A DNA stretch of 64,000 nt from Cytobacillus firmus (lineage in GTDB: Bacteria; Bacillota; Bacilli; Bacillales; Cytobacillaceae): the NCBI RefSeq assembly GCF_023612095.1, contig NZ_CP086235.1, positions 889,001 through 953,000 of the forward strand, read 5' to 3'. Position numbers and translations under genes: made by a program. Positions 46,331 through 54,609 of this stretch are shown piece by piece. The notes below the pieces were generated by a model. That model saw only the letters and a list, made by a program, of their open reading frames with translations. It had not been told where the DNA came from and searched no databases. The first letter of the stretch is position 1, and every line of letters starts with the position of its first letter.

Positions 46331-46681
46331 TTAACCTGCGCCTTCAAGAGAGTTCTCTTTTTGGTTAGTGCAAAATACAACCTCATTGAAGAAGCTTTTC
46401 AGAATCAGCCATCTCGCCGGATAAGAATTAATAAAGTCTTCAAAGACCTCTTCAGAATAAAGAAGAAGGATATCCAGCTCTGCTTTCTTTTTCTTCAAAT
46501 CATACAATAGGGCATGTGGAATGGTGTAGTAGTCGTTCAGCTGCCATTGATTTAGCTTTACTGTATAAATATTATGGTTCTCAATATAGGATTCCAGTGC
46601 CTGTTTTTGCAGCTGAATACATTCTTCTTTGGACTTGTTTAGAGATTGCCAGTGAGGATTGATCAGATATATGCCTTTCAG
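46331..46681 (-). CDS. Unknown protein (about 117 aa), perhaps a relic of a recombinase-like fold
   Basis: The frame is open to a GTG at 46690, but that codon overlaps the GGGAGG site. A CTG at 46681 lies exactly eight bases after it, so a rare CTG start is proposed. The product has IYLINPHW at its start, then QLQKQALESYIENHNIY and LLYDLKKKKAELDILLLY. The order faintly recalls the N-terminal part of serine recombinases, but the catalytic Ser/Arg motifs are not seen. No known function. It converges on the MFS gene. Confidence 0.6.
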   Translation of the reverse strand: MKGIYLINPHWQSLNKSKEECIQLQKQALESYIENHNIYTVKLNQWQLNDYYTIPHALLYDLKKKKAELDILLLYSEEVFEDFINSYPARWLILKSFFNEVVFCTNQKENSLEGAG

Positions 46682-46828
46682 CTGAAACACCTCCCGTGTC
46701 TTTCGCAGATTACTAATGGTATGGACAGTAAAAGCAATTAGAATACCTATTGAAATGAATTTGTTGTCAGAAGAATATGATAAAATGGAGTTTATACTAT
46801 TAGAATGTCCTAAATGAGGGGATCAAAA

Positions 46829-48190
46829 ATGAAAAGTGCATTATTTGATTTGCCTGTTCAAATGGTTGAAACCATTGTAGAAAATGCCTTTGGGTGGCTT
46901 GTCGTTGTAAATAAAGAAGGAACGATCATTTACATTAATAAAAATTATTGCGATTTCCTTGAGGTGGAGAGGGAACAGGTTCTGGGGAAGCATGTATCCG
47001 GGGTTATTGAAAATTCAAGAATGCATCTGGTGGCAGAATCAGGCAAGGAAGAAATTGCGGACCTGCAATTTATAAGAGGCAACTATATGATAGCGAACCG
47101 TATTCCCATTTTTTCTGATGGCGAGGTAATTGGCGCATTCGGGACGGTTTTCTTTAGAGATACAAAGGAATGGATGCAGATGAACAGCCATGTAAAGAGC
47201 ATGCTGACAAAAATCCAGAGCTATATCCAGGGAATTGATCCAAGTGTAAAATACAGCCTCGATGATATATTGGGAAGCTCAAGCCAGATTCACAGTCTGA
47301 AAGAAAAGGTGAAAATGGTGGCAGCCAGTGATATTTCCGTTTTAATCCGCGGGGAAAGCGGGACTGGGAAAGAACTGTTTGCCCACAGCATTCATCAGCT
47401 AAGCAACAGAAGCCATCAGCCATTTGTAAAAATTAACTGCGGGGCCATTCCTGAACATCTGTTGGAGTCTGAACTGTTTGGCTATGAAGAGGGAGCTTTT
47501 ACAGGAGCGAAAAAGGGCGGTAAAAAGGGGAAATTTCAGCTCGCCGATGGAGGGACTTTGTTTTTGGATGAAATCGGGGATATGCCTCTTAATATGCAGG
47601 TGAAGCTATTGCGTGCCCTGCAGGAAGGCGAGATTGAAAGTGTTGGATCGACTTCTCCGGTTAAAGTGGATGTCCGGATTATTGCTGCAACTAACAGACC
47701 GCTCGAAAAAATGATGGAGGAAAAGCGTTTTAGGGAGGATCTATTTTATCGGATTAATGTTGTGCCGTTCATGGTTCCATCCTTGCGCGACAGGATGGAG
47801 GACCTACCGATTCTGATCGACAGCTTTATCAAGAAAATAACGAAAAAATCTGGAAAAAGAATAAGTGCAATTGAAGAGGAAGTCTTAGAAAAGTTTCATC
47901 AATACAGCTGGCCGGGAAATATCAGGGAGCTTGAAAATGTAATAGAGGCATCTATTCACTTAACAAGCAATGAAACCATTAACACTGAATCATTGCCGGA
48001 TTATATGAAAGAAACGGCTGTATATCCGGTTGGAAAAAAGAATCTGAAGGATATCCTTGAGGAAACAGAGAAACGGATTCTGTCACAAAGCTTGAGCAAA
48101 TATAATAATGACCGAATAGCAGCAGCAAACGCTCTTGGCATCAGTAAATCGTCCATGTACGAAAAGTTAAAGAAATATGGAATTGTATAG
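46829..48190 (+). CDS. Sigma-54-dependent transcriptional activator with PAS-like sensor
   Basis: Domains in order: PAS-like sensor (residues about 10-110, VVNKEGTIIYINKNYCDFL), AAA+ domain (Walker A GESGTGKE, the sigma-54 contact loop ESELFGYEEGAFTGA, Walker B LFLDEIGDM, the second-region FREDLFYRINVVP, R-finger region), and a C-terminal Fis-type helix-turn-helix (AAANALGISKSSMYEKLKKYG). 453 aa. ATG 46829 lies seven bases after GAGGGG; the open frame back to 46814 precedes that site. The next operon has a -24/-12 promoter with dyads upstream, so it is the probable target; the inducer is inferred to be 3-hydroxybutyrate or a similar acid. Confidence 0.93.
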   Translation: MKSALFDLPVQMVETIVENAFGWLVVVNKEGTIIYINKNYCDFLEVEREQVLGKHVSGVIENSRMHLVAESGKEEIADLQFIRGNYMIANRIPIFSDGEVIGAFGTVFFRDTKEWMQMNSHVKSMLTKIQSYIQGIDPSVKYSLDDILGSSSQIHSLKEKVKMVAASDISVLIRGESGTGKELFAHSIHQLSNRSHQPFVKINCGAIPEHLLESELFGYEEGAFTGAKKGGKKGKFQLADGGTLFLDEIGDMPLNMQVKLLRALQEGEIESVGSTSPVKVDVRIIAATNRPLEKMMEEKRFREDLFYRINVVPFMVPSLRDRMEDLPILIDSFIKKITKKSGKRISAIEEEVLEKFHQYSWPGNIRELENVIEASIHLTSNETINTESLPDYMKETAVYPVGKKNLKDILEETEKRILSQSLSKYNNDRIAAANALGISKSSMYEKLKKYGIV

Positions 48191-48194
48191 GTGT

Positions 48195-48240
48195 AAATAG
48201 TCCAGAATTCCGGAATGCATTCCAGATTTCTGGACTATTT
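48195..48240. repeat. 46-bp near-perfect palindrome: terminator and activator sites
   Basis: AAATAGTCCAGAA ... TTTCTGGACTATTT with the inner TCCGGAATG/CATTCCAGA. It directly follows the activator gene and could terminate it. It also contains two copies of the dyad seen again at 48333. Confidence 0.65.
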
Positions 48241-48347
48241 TGATTCTAGGAATCTTTAATGCGGATAACCCTCTGTTAGACGGAATTATCAGAAAACTAT
48301 TCTATGAAATTCGAGGACTTGCTCCCTGTCCGTTCCAGATTTCCGGA
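48200..48347 (+). promoter_or_regulatory. Three candidate enhancer sites of the sigma-54 activator
   Basis: Copies of TCCRGAWTTCYGGA: 48200-48214 (GTCCAGAATTCCGGA), 48220-48234 (TTCCAGATTTCTGGA) and 48333-48347 (TTCCAGATTTCCGGA). The first two are 20 bases apart, about two helical turns. They lie about 60-200 bases upstream of the -24 element, where such enhancers usually sit. Confidence 0.6.
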
Positions 48348-48398
48348 AAAATAATTCATTAAATGTTCACCAGACCCTTCACCAAGAAGTATCTTATG

Positions 48399-48416
48399 TT
48401 GGCACACTTCTTGCAT
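48399..48416 (+). promoter_or_regulatory. Sigma-54 (-24/-12) promoter
   Basis: TTGGCACACTTCTTGCAT matches TGGCACG-N4-TTGCW almost fully, with GG and GC separated by exactly ten bases. It lies 104 bases before the GntP permease start. Confidence 0.88.
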
Positions 48417-48451
48417 TATCATTTCACAAGAAGTTATTTTTCAGTTTTTTT

Positions 48452-48465
48452 TGAAAACGTTTGCA
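48452..48465 (+). promoter_or_regulatory. cre site (CcpA) in the permease leader
   Basis: TGAAAACGTTTGCA fits the Bacillus consensus TGNAANCGNWNNCA. It is about 25 bases past the expected transcript start, where bound CcpA would block elongation: glucose repression of the operon is inferred. Confidence 0.75.
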
Positions 48466-48519
48466 AAAGGAGGGGTGACAAGGTTATTTTCTTATATTTA
48501 AAACAAAGGGGGAAATGAA

Positions 48520-49839
48520 ATGCTAAGTATGATTGGGTTAATAGGCGGGCTTGCCCTTCTGATATACCTGACGATGCGGGGAATGAACCTGCTGGTGGTC
48601 GGACCGTTATCTGCGCTGTTTGTAGCTCTTTTTAGCGGTATGCCTTTATTTCCGCAGCTGGCAGGTGAAGGAGAGGCCAACTTGGTCGGGAACTATATGT
48701 CCGGCTTTTCGGGATTTGTCACATCATGGTATCTGATGTTCCTATTGGGTGCTATTTTTGGAAAGGTAATGGAGGATAGCGGTGCTGCTGACAGTGTATC
48801 CAAAATGGTGGTTGATAAGCTTGGAATGAAATATGCCGTTCTTGCCATAGTCGCGTCCTGTGCCATTTTAACTTATGGCGGAGTCAGTTTATTCGTTGTC
48901 GCCTTCTCTGTATATCCAATGGCGTTAAGTTTATTTAAGCAGGCGAATCTGCCGAGAAGATTTATCCCTGCAGCACTGGCTTTTGGATCTGTAACATTTA
49001 CGATGACTTCTGCCGGTTCACCTGAAATTCAAAACTGGATTCCAATCGAATTTCTAGGAACAACTCCATATGCGGGCTGGGAAGTCAGCTTAATTGTGGC
49101 TGTGTTCATGATGATCTTCGGCTACTGGTGGCTGAAGCGCATGATTACCAAGGCTGTAAACAAAGGAGAAACGTTTGAAACCCGCAAGCAGGATCCTGTA
49201 ACAGAAAATAAGGATTTACCGCATCCAATTATGGGTGTTGTACCATTAGTTGTAGTTTTAATTATTTCCTTTGTTTTTCATGATTCACTTGCACAATCTG
49301 CACTTATTCTTGCCTTGCTGGGTGGAGTCATTGCCACATATCTATTGAACCGAAAGTATTTCACTAATTTCTGGAATGCTGTGTCTGATGGGACATTAGG
49401 TGCATTGATTGCTATAGGCAATACGGCTGCTGTCGTTGGGTTTGGCGGCGTAGCAAAAGCAGTGCCTGCTTTTGCCACAGCAGTTGATTGGATGACGAGC
49501 ATTCCTGGCAGTCCGCTGATAGGCGGTGCCATAGCCGTAAGTGTGATCGCCGGGATGACTGGGTCAGCTTCAGGCGGCCAGGCAATCGCACTGCCAATTC
49601 TGGCCCCGCATTATATGGACATGGGCGTTAATGCAGAAGCCCTGCACAGAACGGTTGCCATTTCTTCCGGAGCCCTGGACTCACTGCCGCATAATGGCTA
49701 TGTTGTTACCACTGTACGTGCAATCTGCGGTGAAACCCACCAGGCAGCATATGGAGCAGTGGCTGCTGTTACGGTAATTGTCCCGCTGATTGGCTTAGCG
49801 CTTGCGATTGTTTTATTCTCATTTGGATTAGGAATCTAG
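48520..49839 (+). CDS. GntP family permease, probably for 3-hydroxybutyrate or a related acid
   Basis: A membrane carrier of about 12 helices with the GntP/YxjC pattern (LALLIYLTMRGMNLLVVGPLSAL near the start, SGSASGGQAIALPIL-type loop near residue 350, SSGALDSLPHNGYV). 439 aa. ATG 48520 follows AAAGGGGG. It is the first gene after the -24/-12 promoter, followed by a 3-hydroxybutyrate dehydrogenase, hence the inferred substrate. Gluconate is less likely, as no gluconate kinase is present. Confidence 0.87.
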   Translation: MLSMIGLIGGLALLIYLTMRGMNLLVVGPLSALFVALFSGMPLFPQLAGEGEANLVGNYMSGFSGFVTSWYLMFLLGAIFGKVMEDSGAADSVSKMVVDKLGMKYAVLAIVASCAILTYGGVSLFVVAFSVYPMALSLFKQANLPRRFIPAALAFGSVTFTMTSAGSPEIQNWIPIEFLGTTPYAGWEVSLIVAVFMMIFGYWWLKRMITKAVNKGETFETRKQDPVTENKDLPHPIMGVVPLVVVLIISFVFHDSLAQSALILALLGGVIATYLLNRKYFTNFWNAVSDGTLGALIAIGNTAAVVGFGGVAKAVPAFATAVDWMTSIPGSPLIGGAIAVSVIAGMTGSASGGQAIALPILAPHYMDMGVNAEALHRTVAISSGALDSLPHNGYVVTTVRAICGETHQAAYGAVAAVTVIVPLIGLALAIVLFSFGLGI

Positions 49840-49847
49840 TTACAGCA

Positions 49848-49878
49848 GGGGCTCTTATGGTTGAGCCCCGGCTTTGTT
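49848..49878 (+). terminator. Intercistronic hairpin between permease and dehydrogenase
   Basis: GGGGCTC, TTATGGTT, GAGCCCC then GGCTTTGTTTTT. It may lower expression of the downstream gene or shield the permease message end. Confidence 0.5.
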
Positions 49879-49896
49879 TTTGAAAGGAGTTTATTC

Positions 49897-50673
49897 ATGG
49901 TACAAAATAAAGTCGTTTTTATCACTGGTGCAGCGCAGGGAATCGGGTATGAAATTGGTAAGAGATTTGCTGAACATGGCGCGAGAATTGTTCTGACAGA
50001 TATTCAGGAGGATGCCGTGAAAAAGGCTGCAGAAAACCTGCAGAATAAAGGCTATCAAGCACTTGGGCTAAAATGTGATGTGACATCAGAGTCCGATATA
50101 CAGGCGGCCATCAATGAAACTGTCAGCCGATTCGGTGCTTTGGATGTGCTGATCAATAATGCAGGGCTGCAGCATGTTTCCTTTATTGAAGATTTTCCCA
50201 CTGAGAAGTTTGAATTTATGATCAAAGTAATGCTGACTGCTCCATTCGTGGCAATAAAGCATGCGATGCCAATCATGAAAAAACAAAAATCAGGCCGGAT
50301 ACTCAACATGGCTTCCATTAACGGGCTTGTGGGGTTTGCTGGCAAGGCAGCATATAACAGTGCAAAGCATGGTGTTATAGGATTGACTAAAGTCGCGGCA
50401 TTGGAGGCTGCTGAACATGGCATTACGGTTAATGCCATCTGTCCGGGCTATGTAGACACACCACTCGTAAGAAATCAGCTGAATGACCTTGCTAAAACAA
50501 GAAATGTCCCCATCGAAAAAGCACTGGAGGAAGTCATTTATCCATTAGTGCCGCAAAAAAGGCTTCTGAAGGTGGAGGAGATTGCAGATTATGCGATTTT
50601 TTTGGCAGGTGATGCAGCTAAAGGAATTACGGGCCAGGCGGCAGTTATTGATGGAGGCTATACAGTTCAATAA
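49897..50673 (+). CDS. 3-Hydroxybutyrate dehydrogenase (short-chain dehydrogenase)
   Basis: Oxidises 3-hydroxybutyrate to acetoacetate with NAD. It is a short-chain dehydrogenase: TGAAQGIGYEIG (cofactor loop, about residues 9-20), NNAGLQHV, Ser in NMASINGLVG, YNSAKHG (catalytic Tyr and Lys) and CPGYVDTPLVRNQ with the family's HBDH-like tail. 258 aa. ATG 49897 lies seven bases after AAAGGAG; the frame is open to 49861. It matches B. subtilis YxjF. Second gene of the sigma-54 operon; a structured element lies just after the stop. Confidence 0.9.
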   Translation: MVQNKVVFITGAAQGIGYEIGKRFAEHGARIVLTDIQEDAVKKAAENLQNKGYQALGLKCDVTSESDIQAAINETVSRFGALDVLINNAGLQHVSFIEDFPTEKFEFMIKVMLTAPFVAIKHAMPIMKKQKSGRILNMASINGLVGFAGKAAYNSAKHGVIGLTKVAALEAAEHGITVNAICPGYVDTPLVRNQLNDLAKTRNVPIEKALEEVIYPLVPQKRLLKVEEIADYAIFLAGDAAKGITGQAAVIDGGYTVQ

Positions 50674-50675
50674 AG

Positions 50676-50960
50676 TGAAACTTCAATCAGTGGGGTTATC
50701 CCCCACTGATTGTTAGTTGAGGCCCACGGGAAGTGGGTCACAAAGACGTTGCCACAGGACAAGGAAAGCAACCGGCAGCGATACATCGCACGACCGAAAG
50801 CGTTAGCTTTTGGGAGGATGTGGCGTTCTTAGTCTTTGTCCATTTTTCGGGCATTTACGGGCAGTTTGACCCCCGCCTATCCTCCTTTGTGATTCCTCTG
50901 AGTCTTGAAGTGGGGGTCTTACTGCCCGTTAGACTGCAATAAGAATGCGCATAGCAGTTT
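50676..50960 (+). mobile_element. Compact structured element, HEARO/omega-RNA-like, IS605-type ends
   Basis: No transposase gene. Left palindrome CAATCAGTGGGG/CCCCACTGATTG (50684-50712). Right hairpin GGGCAGT-tt-GACCCCC paired with GGGGGTC-tt-ACTGCCC (50859-50927). Between them a folded RNA-like core. A GTGA lies at the left edge (50675-50678), the kind of target HEARO elements favour. Boundaries are estimates. It separates the dehydrogenase gene from its apparent terminator. Confidence 0.6.
50712..50840 (+). ncRNA. Putative HEARO/omega-RNA-like structured RNA
   Basis: Stems visible: GCCCAC/GTGGGT (50722-50738); AAAGAC/GTCTTT (50742 with 50832) continuing as GCCAC/GTGGC (50751 with 50820); inside, GCGA/TCGC (50778-50789) and AAAGC/GCTTT (50797-50810). 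Such a closed multibranch fold with terminal palindromes resembles RNAs that guide IscB/TnpB nucleases. No iscB or tnpB gene is nearby, so any function would be in trans. Family assignment is inferred. Confidence 0.5.
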
Positions 50961-50963
50961 TTT

Positions 50964-50995
50964 AGAGAGGGCAGAGAATGGCCCTCTTTTTCTAT
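50964..50995 (+). terminator. Terminator, probably of the dehydrogenase operon
   Basis: AGAGGGC, AGAGAATG, GCCCTCTTTTTC. It lies about 290 bases after the dehydrogenase stop, apparently moved there by insertion of the structured element. Confidence 0.75.
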
Positions 50996-51078
50996 TGTCC
51001 AGTAATGCGAATAAAACCTCTGAAAGTATGGGTATATTGTTGATACTGAATTGATGGCAGATAATTGGTGGAGATATT

Positions 51079-51597
51079 GTGTATTTATTATTGGTTGTAC
51101 TTGTCTATATTTTTTTTGCCTGGAAATTCGTCGATTGGAAAAGATGGAAAGAATACTATCCAACTGTCCAATTTTATATCATTGCCAACTTTCTATATAA
51201 TTTTTTATTTTATAATCATACCCTATGGGCCTATAGAGCAGTTACGCTGGATTGGCTGAATCACACGTTTATTGAAATCACCTTCACTTTGTTGATTATT
51301 CCAGTCGTCGTCATGATTTACCTTCGCTATTTTCCGGAAAAAAATCTAAAGAAAAAGATTTTTTATACTGGCGTGTGGATCGTTTATTTCTCAGTGCTGG
51401 AGTATTTGTTTTCTAAAAAGGGATTGTTTGTTTATGATAATGGGTGGAATTTCTGGTGGTCTGTGCTGTTTAATCTCATCATGTTCATCATGCTGCGAAT
51501 GCATTATAAAAAACCGGGAATTGCTATGGCAGTTTCGCTTCCTATCATTGCGATTCTATTATGGCTCTTTCATCCGCATCTGATCGATTTGAAATAA
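51079..51597 (+). CDS. Multi-pass membrane protein (CBO0543-like), unknown function
   Basis: GTG 51079 lies about five bases after GGTGGAGA. Five or so membrane helices are visible, separated by short aromatic loops (YLLLVVLVYIFFAWKF; YIIANFLYNFLFY; LLIIPVVVMIYL; VSLPIIAILLWLF). It has the form of the CBO0543 family of Firmicute membrane proteins. 172 aa. No catalytic motif. It lies between the structured element and leuS and is its own unit; 166 bases without a gene follow. Confidence 0.8.
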   Translation: MYLLLVVLVYIFFAWKFVDWKRWKEYYPTVQFYIIANFLYNFLFYNHTLWAYRAVTLDWLNHTFIEITFTLLIIPVVVMIYLRYFPEKNLKKKIFYTGVWIVYFSVLEYLFSKKGLFVYDNGWNFWWSVLFNLIMFIMLRMHYKKPGIAMAVSLPIIAILLWLFHPHLIDLK

Positions 51598-51706
51598 TGA
51601 TTAAATGGTTTCGGAAACATTTTGCCCTAAAGAAAATGAAACATGGTGCACAATTTTAAAAGCCTTGCATATTCTAAGTATTAAATTCCTGTCAGGATAA
51701 GCCTAC

Positions 51707-51735
51707 TTGCATCCTGGCGGGAAATTTATTACAAT
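51707..51735 (+). promoter_or_regulatory. SigA-type promoter of leuS
   Basis: TTGCAT, 17 bases, TACAAT, about 25 bases before the T-box leader. Confidence 0.7.
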
Positions 51736-51756
51736 AGTCATATTCTTATACTAAAA

Positions 51757-51998
51757 TGCTTAGATAAGGAGCAGTAGTGGTGCAGCGCCCGTTTTAAGAG
51801 AGTTGACGGCAGGTGCAAGTCAGCCGGGCACATCATGAACTCGCCTTTGAGCAGCAAGTGTGAAATACCAGTAATGCTTGCCGTTTTCCGCGTTAAGGAT
51901 GAATGAAGCGAGTGACATGTTCACTAATGTGGGTGGTACCGCGGGAGATTTATACATAATCCTCTCGTCCCTTTTTTGGGATGAGGGGTTTTTTTATT
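51757..51998 (+). ncRNA. Leucine T-box leader of leuS
   Basis: The T-box sequence GGTGGTACCGCG lies at 51932-51943. The specifier codon CTC (Leu) is at 51840-51842 in the internal loop GAACTCGCC. The terminator CCTCTCGTCCC/GGGATGAGGGG plus T7 is at 51961-51995. Uncharged tRNA-Leu stabilises the antiterminator and switches leuS on. Confidence 0.93.
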
Positions 51999-52025
51999 TT
52001 ATTTTCATTAATAGGAGGAAACAAA

Positions 52026-54443
52026 ATGAGTTTCAATCATCAGGAGATTGAAAAAAAGTGGCAGGGCCACTGGGAAGAAAATAAAACATTCAAAACAACT
52101 GAAGATAAAGGCAAGCGCAAGTTTTATGCACTTGATATGTTCCCGTATCCTTCAGGCGCAGGTCTACACGTTGGCCACCCGGAAGGATATACGGCAACAG
52201 ATATCCTTTCCCGCATGAAGCGCATGCAGGGCTATAATGTCCTTCATCCGATGGGCTGGGATGCATTTGGTTTACCTGCAGAGCAATATGCACTTGATAC
52301 AGGGAATGACCCGGCAGAATTCACAGAACAGAATATCAACACCTTCCGCCGCCAGATCAAGGCGTTAGGCTTCTCCTATGACTGGGATCGTGAAGTAAAC
52401 ACAACAGACCCTGAATACTATAAATGGACTCAATGGATCTTCTTAAAGCTTTATGAAAAAGGGCTTGCTTATATCGATGAAGTAGCTGTTAACTGGTGTC
52501 CTGCACTTGGAACAGTACTTGCAAATGAAGAGGTTATCGACGGAAAAAGCGAGCGCGGAGGCCATCCGGTAGAACGCCGCCCAATGAGACAGTGGATGCT
52601 GAAAATTACGGCTTATGCGGATCGCCTGCTTGAAGATCTTGATTTATTGGATTGGCCAGAGAGCCTTAAGGATATGCAGCGCAACTGGATCGGCCGCTCT
52701 GAAGGAGCCGAAGTGACATTCAATATTGAAGGACATGATGGCACATTCACCGTATTCACAACACGTCCTGACACATTATATGGTGCAACATATGCTGTAC
52801 TTGCTCCAGAGCACGCGCTTGTTGATAAGATCACCACAGAGGGGCAGCAAGAAGCAGTTCAGGCTTACATTGACAAAGTAAAGAGCAAGAGCGATCTTGA
52901 GCGGACAGATCTTGCTAAAGAAAAAACGGGTGTCTTCACTGGTGCGTACGCGATCAACCCGGCCAACGGCGAAAAAATGCCAATCTGGATTGCAGATTAT
53001 GTACTAGTCAGCTATGGAACAGGTGCCATCATGGCGGTTCCGGCACATGACGAGCGCGACTATGAGTTCGCCAAGCAATTTGATCTGCCTATTAAAGAAG
53101 TCGTTGCCGGGGGAGATGTTGATAAAGAAGCATACACTGGCGATGGCGAGCATGTGAATTCAGGTTTCCTTGATGGTTTAAACAAAGAGGACGCTATTGA
53201 GAAAATGATTGCCTGGCTTGAAGAAAAAGGTATTGGCACTAAGAAGGTTACTTACCGTCTTCGTGACTGGTTATTCAGCCGCCAGCGCTATTGGGGCGAG
53301 CCGATTCCAGTCATCCACTGGGAAGATGGCACAATGACTGCCGTGCCGGAAGATCAGCTTCCATTAGTGCTTCCAAAAACAACGGAGATCAAGCCATCCG
53401 GTACTGGTGAGTCACCATTAGCCAACATCGATGATTGGGTTAATGTTGTGGATCCGGAAACTGGTAAAAAAGGCCGCAGGGAAACGAACACAATGCCGCA
53501 ATGGGCAGGCAGCTGCTGGTACTACCTTCGCTATATTGATCCGAAAAATAGTGAAGCTCTTGCAGATCCCGAGAAATTAAAAGAATGGCTTCCGGTTGAT
53601 ATATATATCGGAGGAGCTGAACATGCGGTTCTTCACCTTCTATATGCCCGCTTCTGGCACAAGGTCCTTTACGATGTGGGAGTTGTCCATACGAAGGAAC
53701 CGTTCCAAAAGCTATTCAACCAGGGTATGATTCTTGGGGAAAACAATGAGAAAATGAGTAAATCAAAAGGCAATGTCGTTAACCCGGATGAAATCGTAGA
53801 GAGCCATGGTGCAGATACTCTTCGTCTATACGAAATGTTCATGGGGCCGCTTGAAGCTTCCATCGCCTGGTCTGCAAATGGATTGGATGGCTCAAGAAGA
53901 TTCCTTGACCGCATCTGGCGTTTGTTTGTGGAAGAGACTGGTGAATTGAGCCCGAGAATTCAGGACATTGAAGAAGGCAGCAGTCTTGAAAAGGTTTACC
54001 ACCAAACGGTGAAAAAAGTAACTGAGGACTACGAAGGACTTCGTTTTAACACAGCTATTTCTCAAATGATGGTATTCATCAACGAAGCATATAAAGCGGA
54101 TGTGCTTCCTAAAACTTTTGTAGAAGGTTTTGTTAAAATGCTTTCACCAATCGCACCTCATATTACAGAAGAGCTTTGGTCGAAACTGGGCCATGGTGAA
54201 TCCATTGCTTACGAAGCATGGCCGGCATTTGATGAAGCCAAAATGGTGGATGACGAGGTCGAAATCGTTATTCAAATCAACGGCAAAGTCAAAGCGAAGC
54301 TAATGGTTCCGGCCGATGCTAAAAAAGACCTATTGGAGCAGATCGCAATGGGTGATGAAAAAGTAAAAGAGCAAATTGACGGAAAAACTGTCCGTAAAGT
54401 AATCGCAGTACCGGGCAAGCTTGTAAATATCGTTGCAAATTAA
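52026..54443 (+). CDS. leuS: Leucyl-tRNA synthetase
   Basis: Charges tRNA-Leu. Class I synthetase: HIGH-type motif [12 protein letters not shown] near residue 45, CP1 editing domain with [12 protein letters not shown], and [12 protein letters not shown] near residue 575. 805 aa, the bacterial LeuS size. ATG 52026 follows TAGGAGG; the frame is open to 51981 inside the leader but lacks a site. Controlled by the T-box upstream. Confidence 0.97.
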   Translation: MSFNHQEIEKKWQGHWEENKTFKTTEDKGKRKFYALDMFPYPSGAGLHVGHPEGYTATDILSRMKRMQGYNVLHPMGWDAFGLPAEQYALDTGNDPAEFTEQNINTFRRQIKALGFSYDWDREVNTTDPEYYKWTQWIFLKLYEKGLAYIDEVAVNWCPALGTVLANEEVIDGKSERGGHPVERRPMRQWMLKITAYADRLLEDLDLLDWPESLKDMQRNWIGRSEGAEVTFNIEGHDGTFTVFTTRPDTLYGATYAVLAPEHALVDKITTEGQQEAVQAYIDKVKSKSDLERTDLAKEKTGVFTGAYAINPANGEKMPIWIADYVLVSYGTGAIMAVPAHDERDYEFAKQFDLPIKEVVAGGDVDKEAYTGDGEHVNSGFLDGLNKEDAIEKMIAWLEEKGIGTKKVTYRLRDWLFSRQRYWGEPIPVIHWEDGTMTAVPEDQLPLVLPKTTEIKPSGTGESPLANIDDWVNVVDPETGKKGRRETNTMPQWAGSCWYYLRYIDPKNSEALADPEKLKEWLPVDIYIGGAEHAVLHLLYARFWHKVLYDVGVVHTKEPFQKLFNQGMILGENNEKMSKSKGNVVNPDEIVESHGADTLRLYEMFMGPLEASIAWSANGLDGSRRFLDRIWRLFVEETGELSPRIQDIEEGSSLEKVYHQTVKKVTEDYEGLRFNTAISQMMVFINEAYKADVLPKTFVEGFVKMLSPIAPHITEELWSKLGHGESIAYEAWPAFDEAKMVDDEVEIVIQINGKVKAKLMVPADAKKDLLEQIAMGDEKVKEQIDGKTVRKVIAVPGKLVNIVAN

Positions 54444-54457
54444 GTTATATGAGATGA

Positions 54458-54491
54458 AACCACCTCTAGTTGATCAGGGGTGGTTTTTTTG
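54458..54491 (+). terminator. Terminator of leuS
   Basis: AACCACCTCT, loop, CAGGGGTGGTTTTTTT. Confidence 0.87.
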
Positions 54492-54609
54492 TATTTGTGA
54501 TAAAGAAACTTCTCATTTTTTTTTTCGTGCCATATAGGGTATTATAGGAGTGGCAGTATAAGTAAATGCAAAGTGCTATTTAAAAAGATTTCCGGAAAGG
54601 GTGTTAAGT

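Noticed and set aside
50733-50942. A 69-aa open frame inside the structured element
   Set aside because: It has no ribosome binding site, its sequence follows the RNA stems, and the composition is that of a non-coding region. Not called as a gene.
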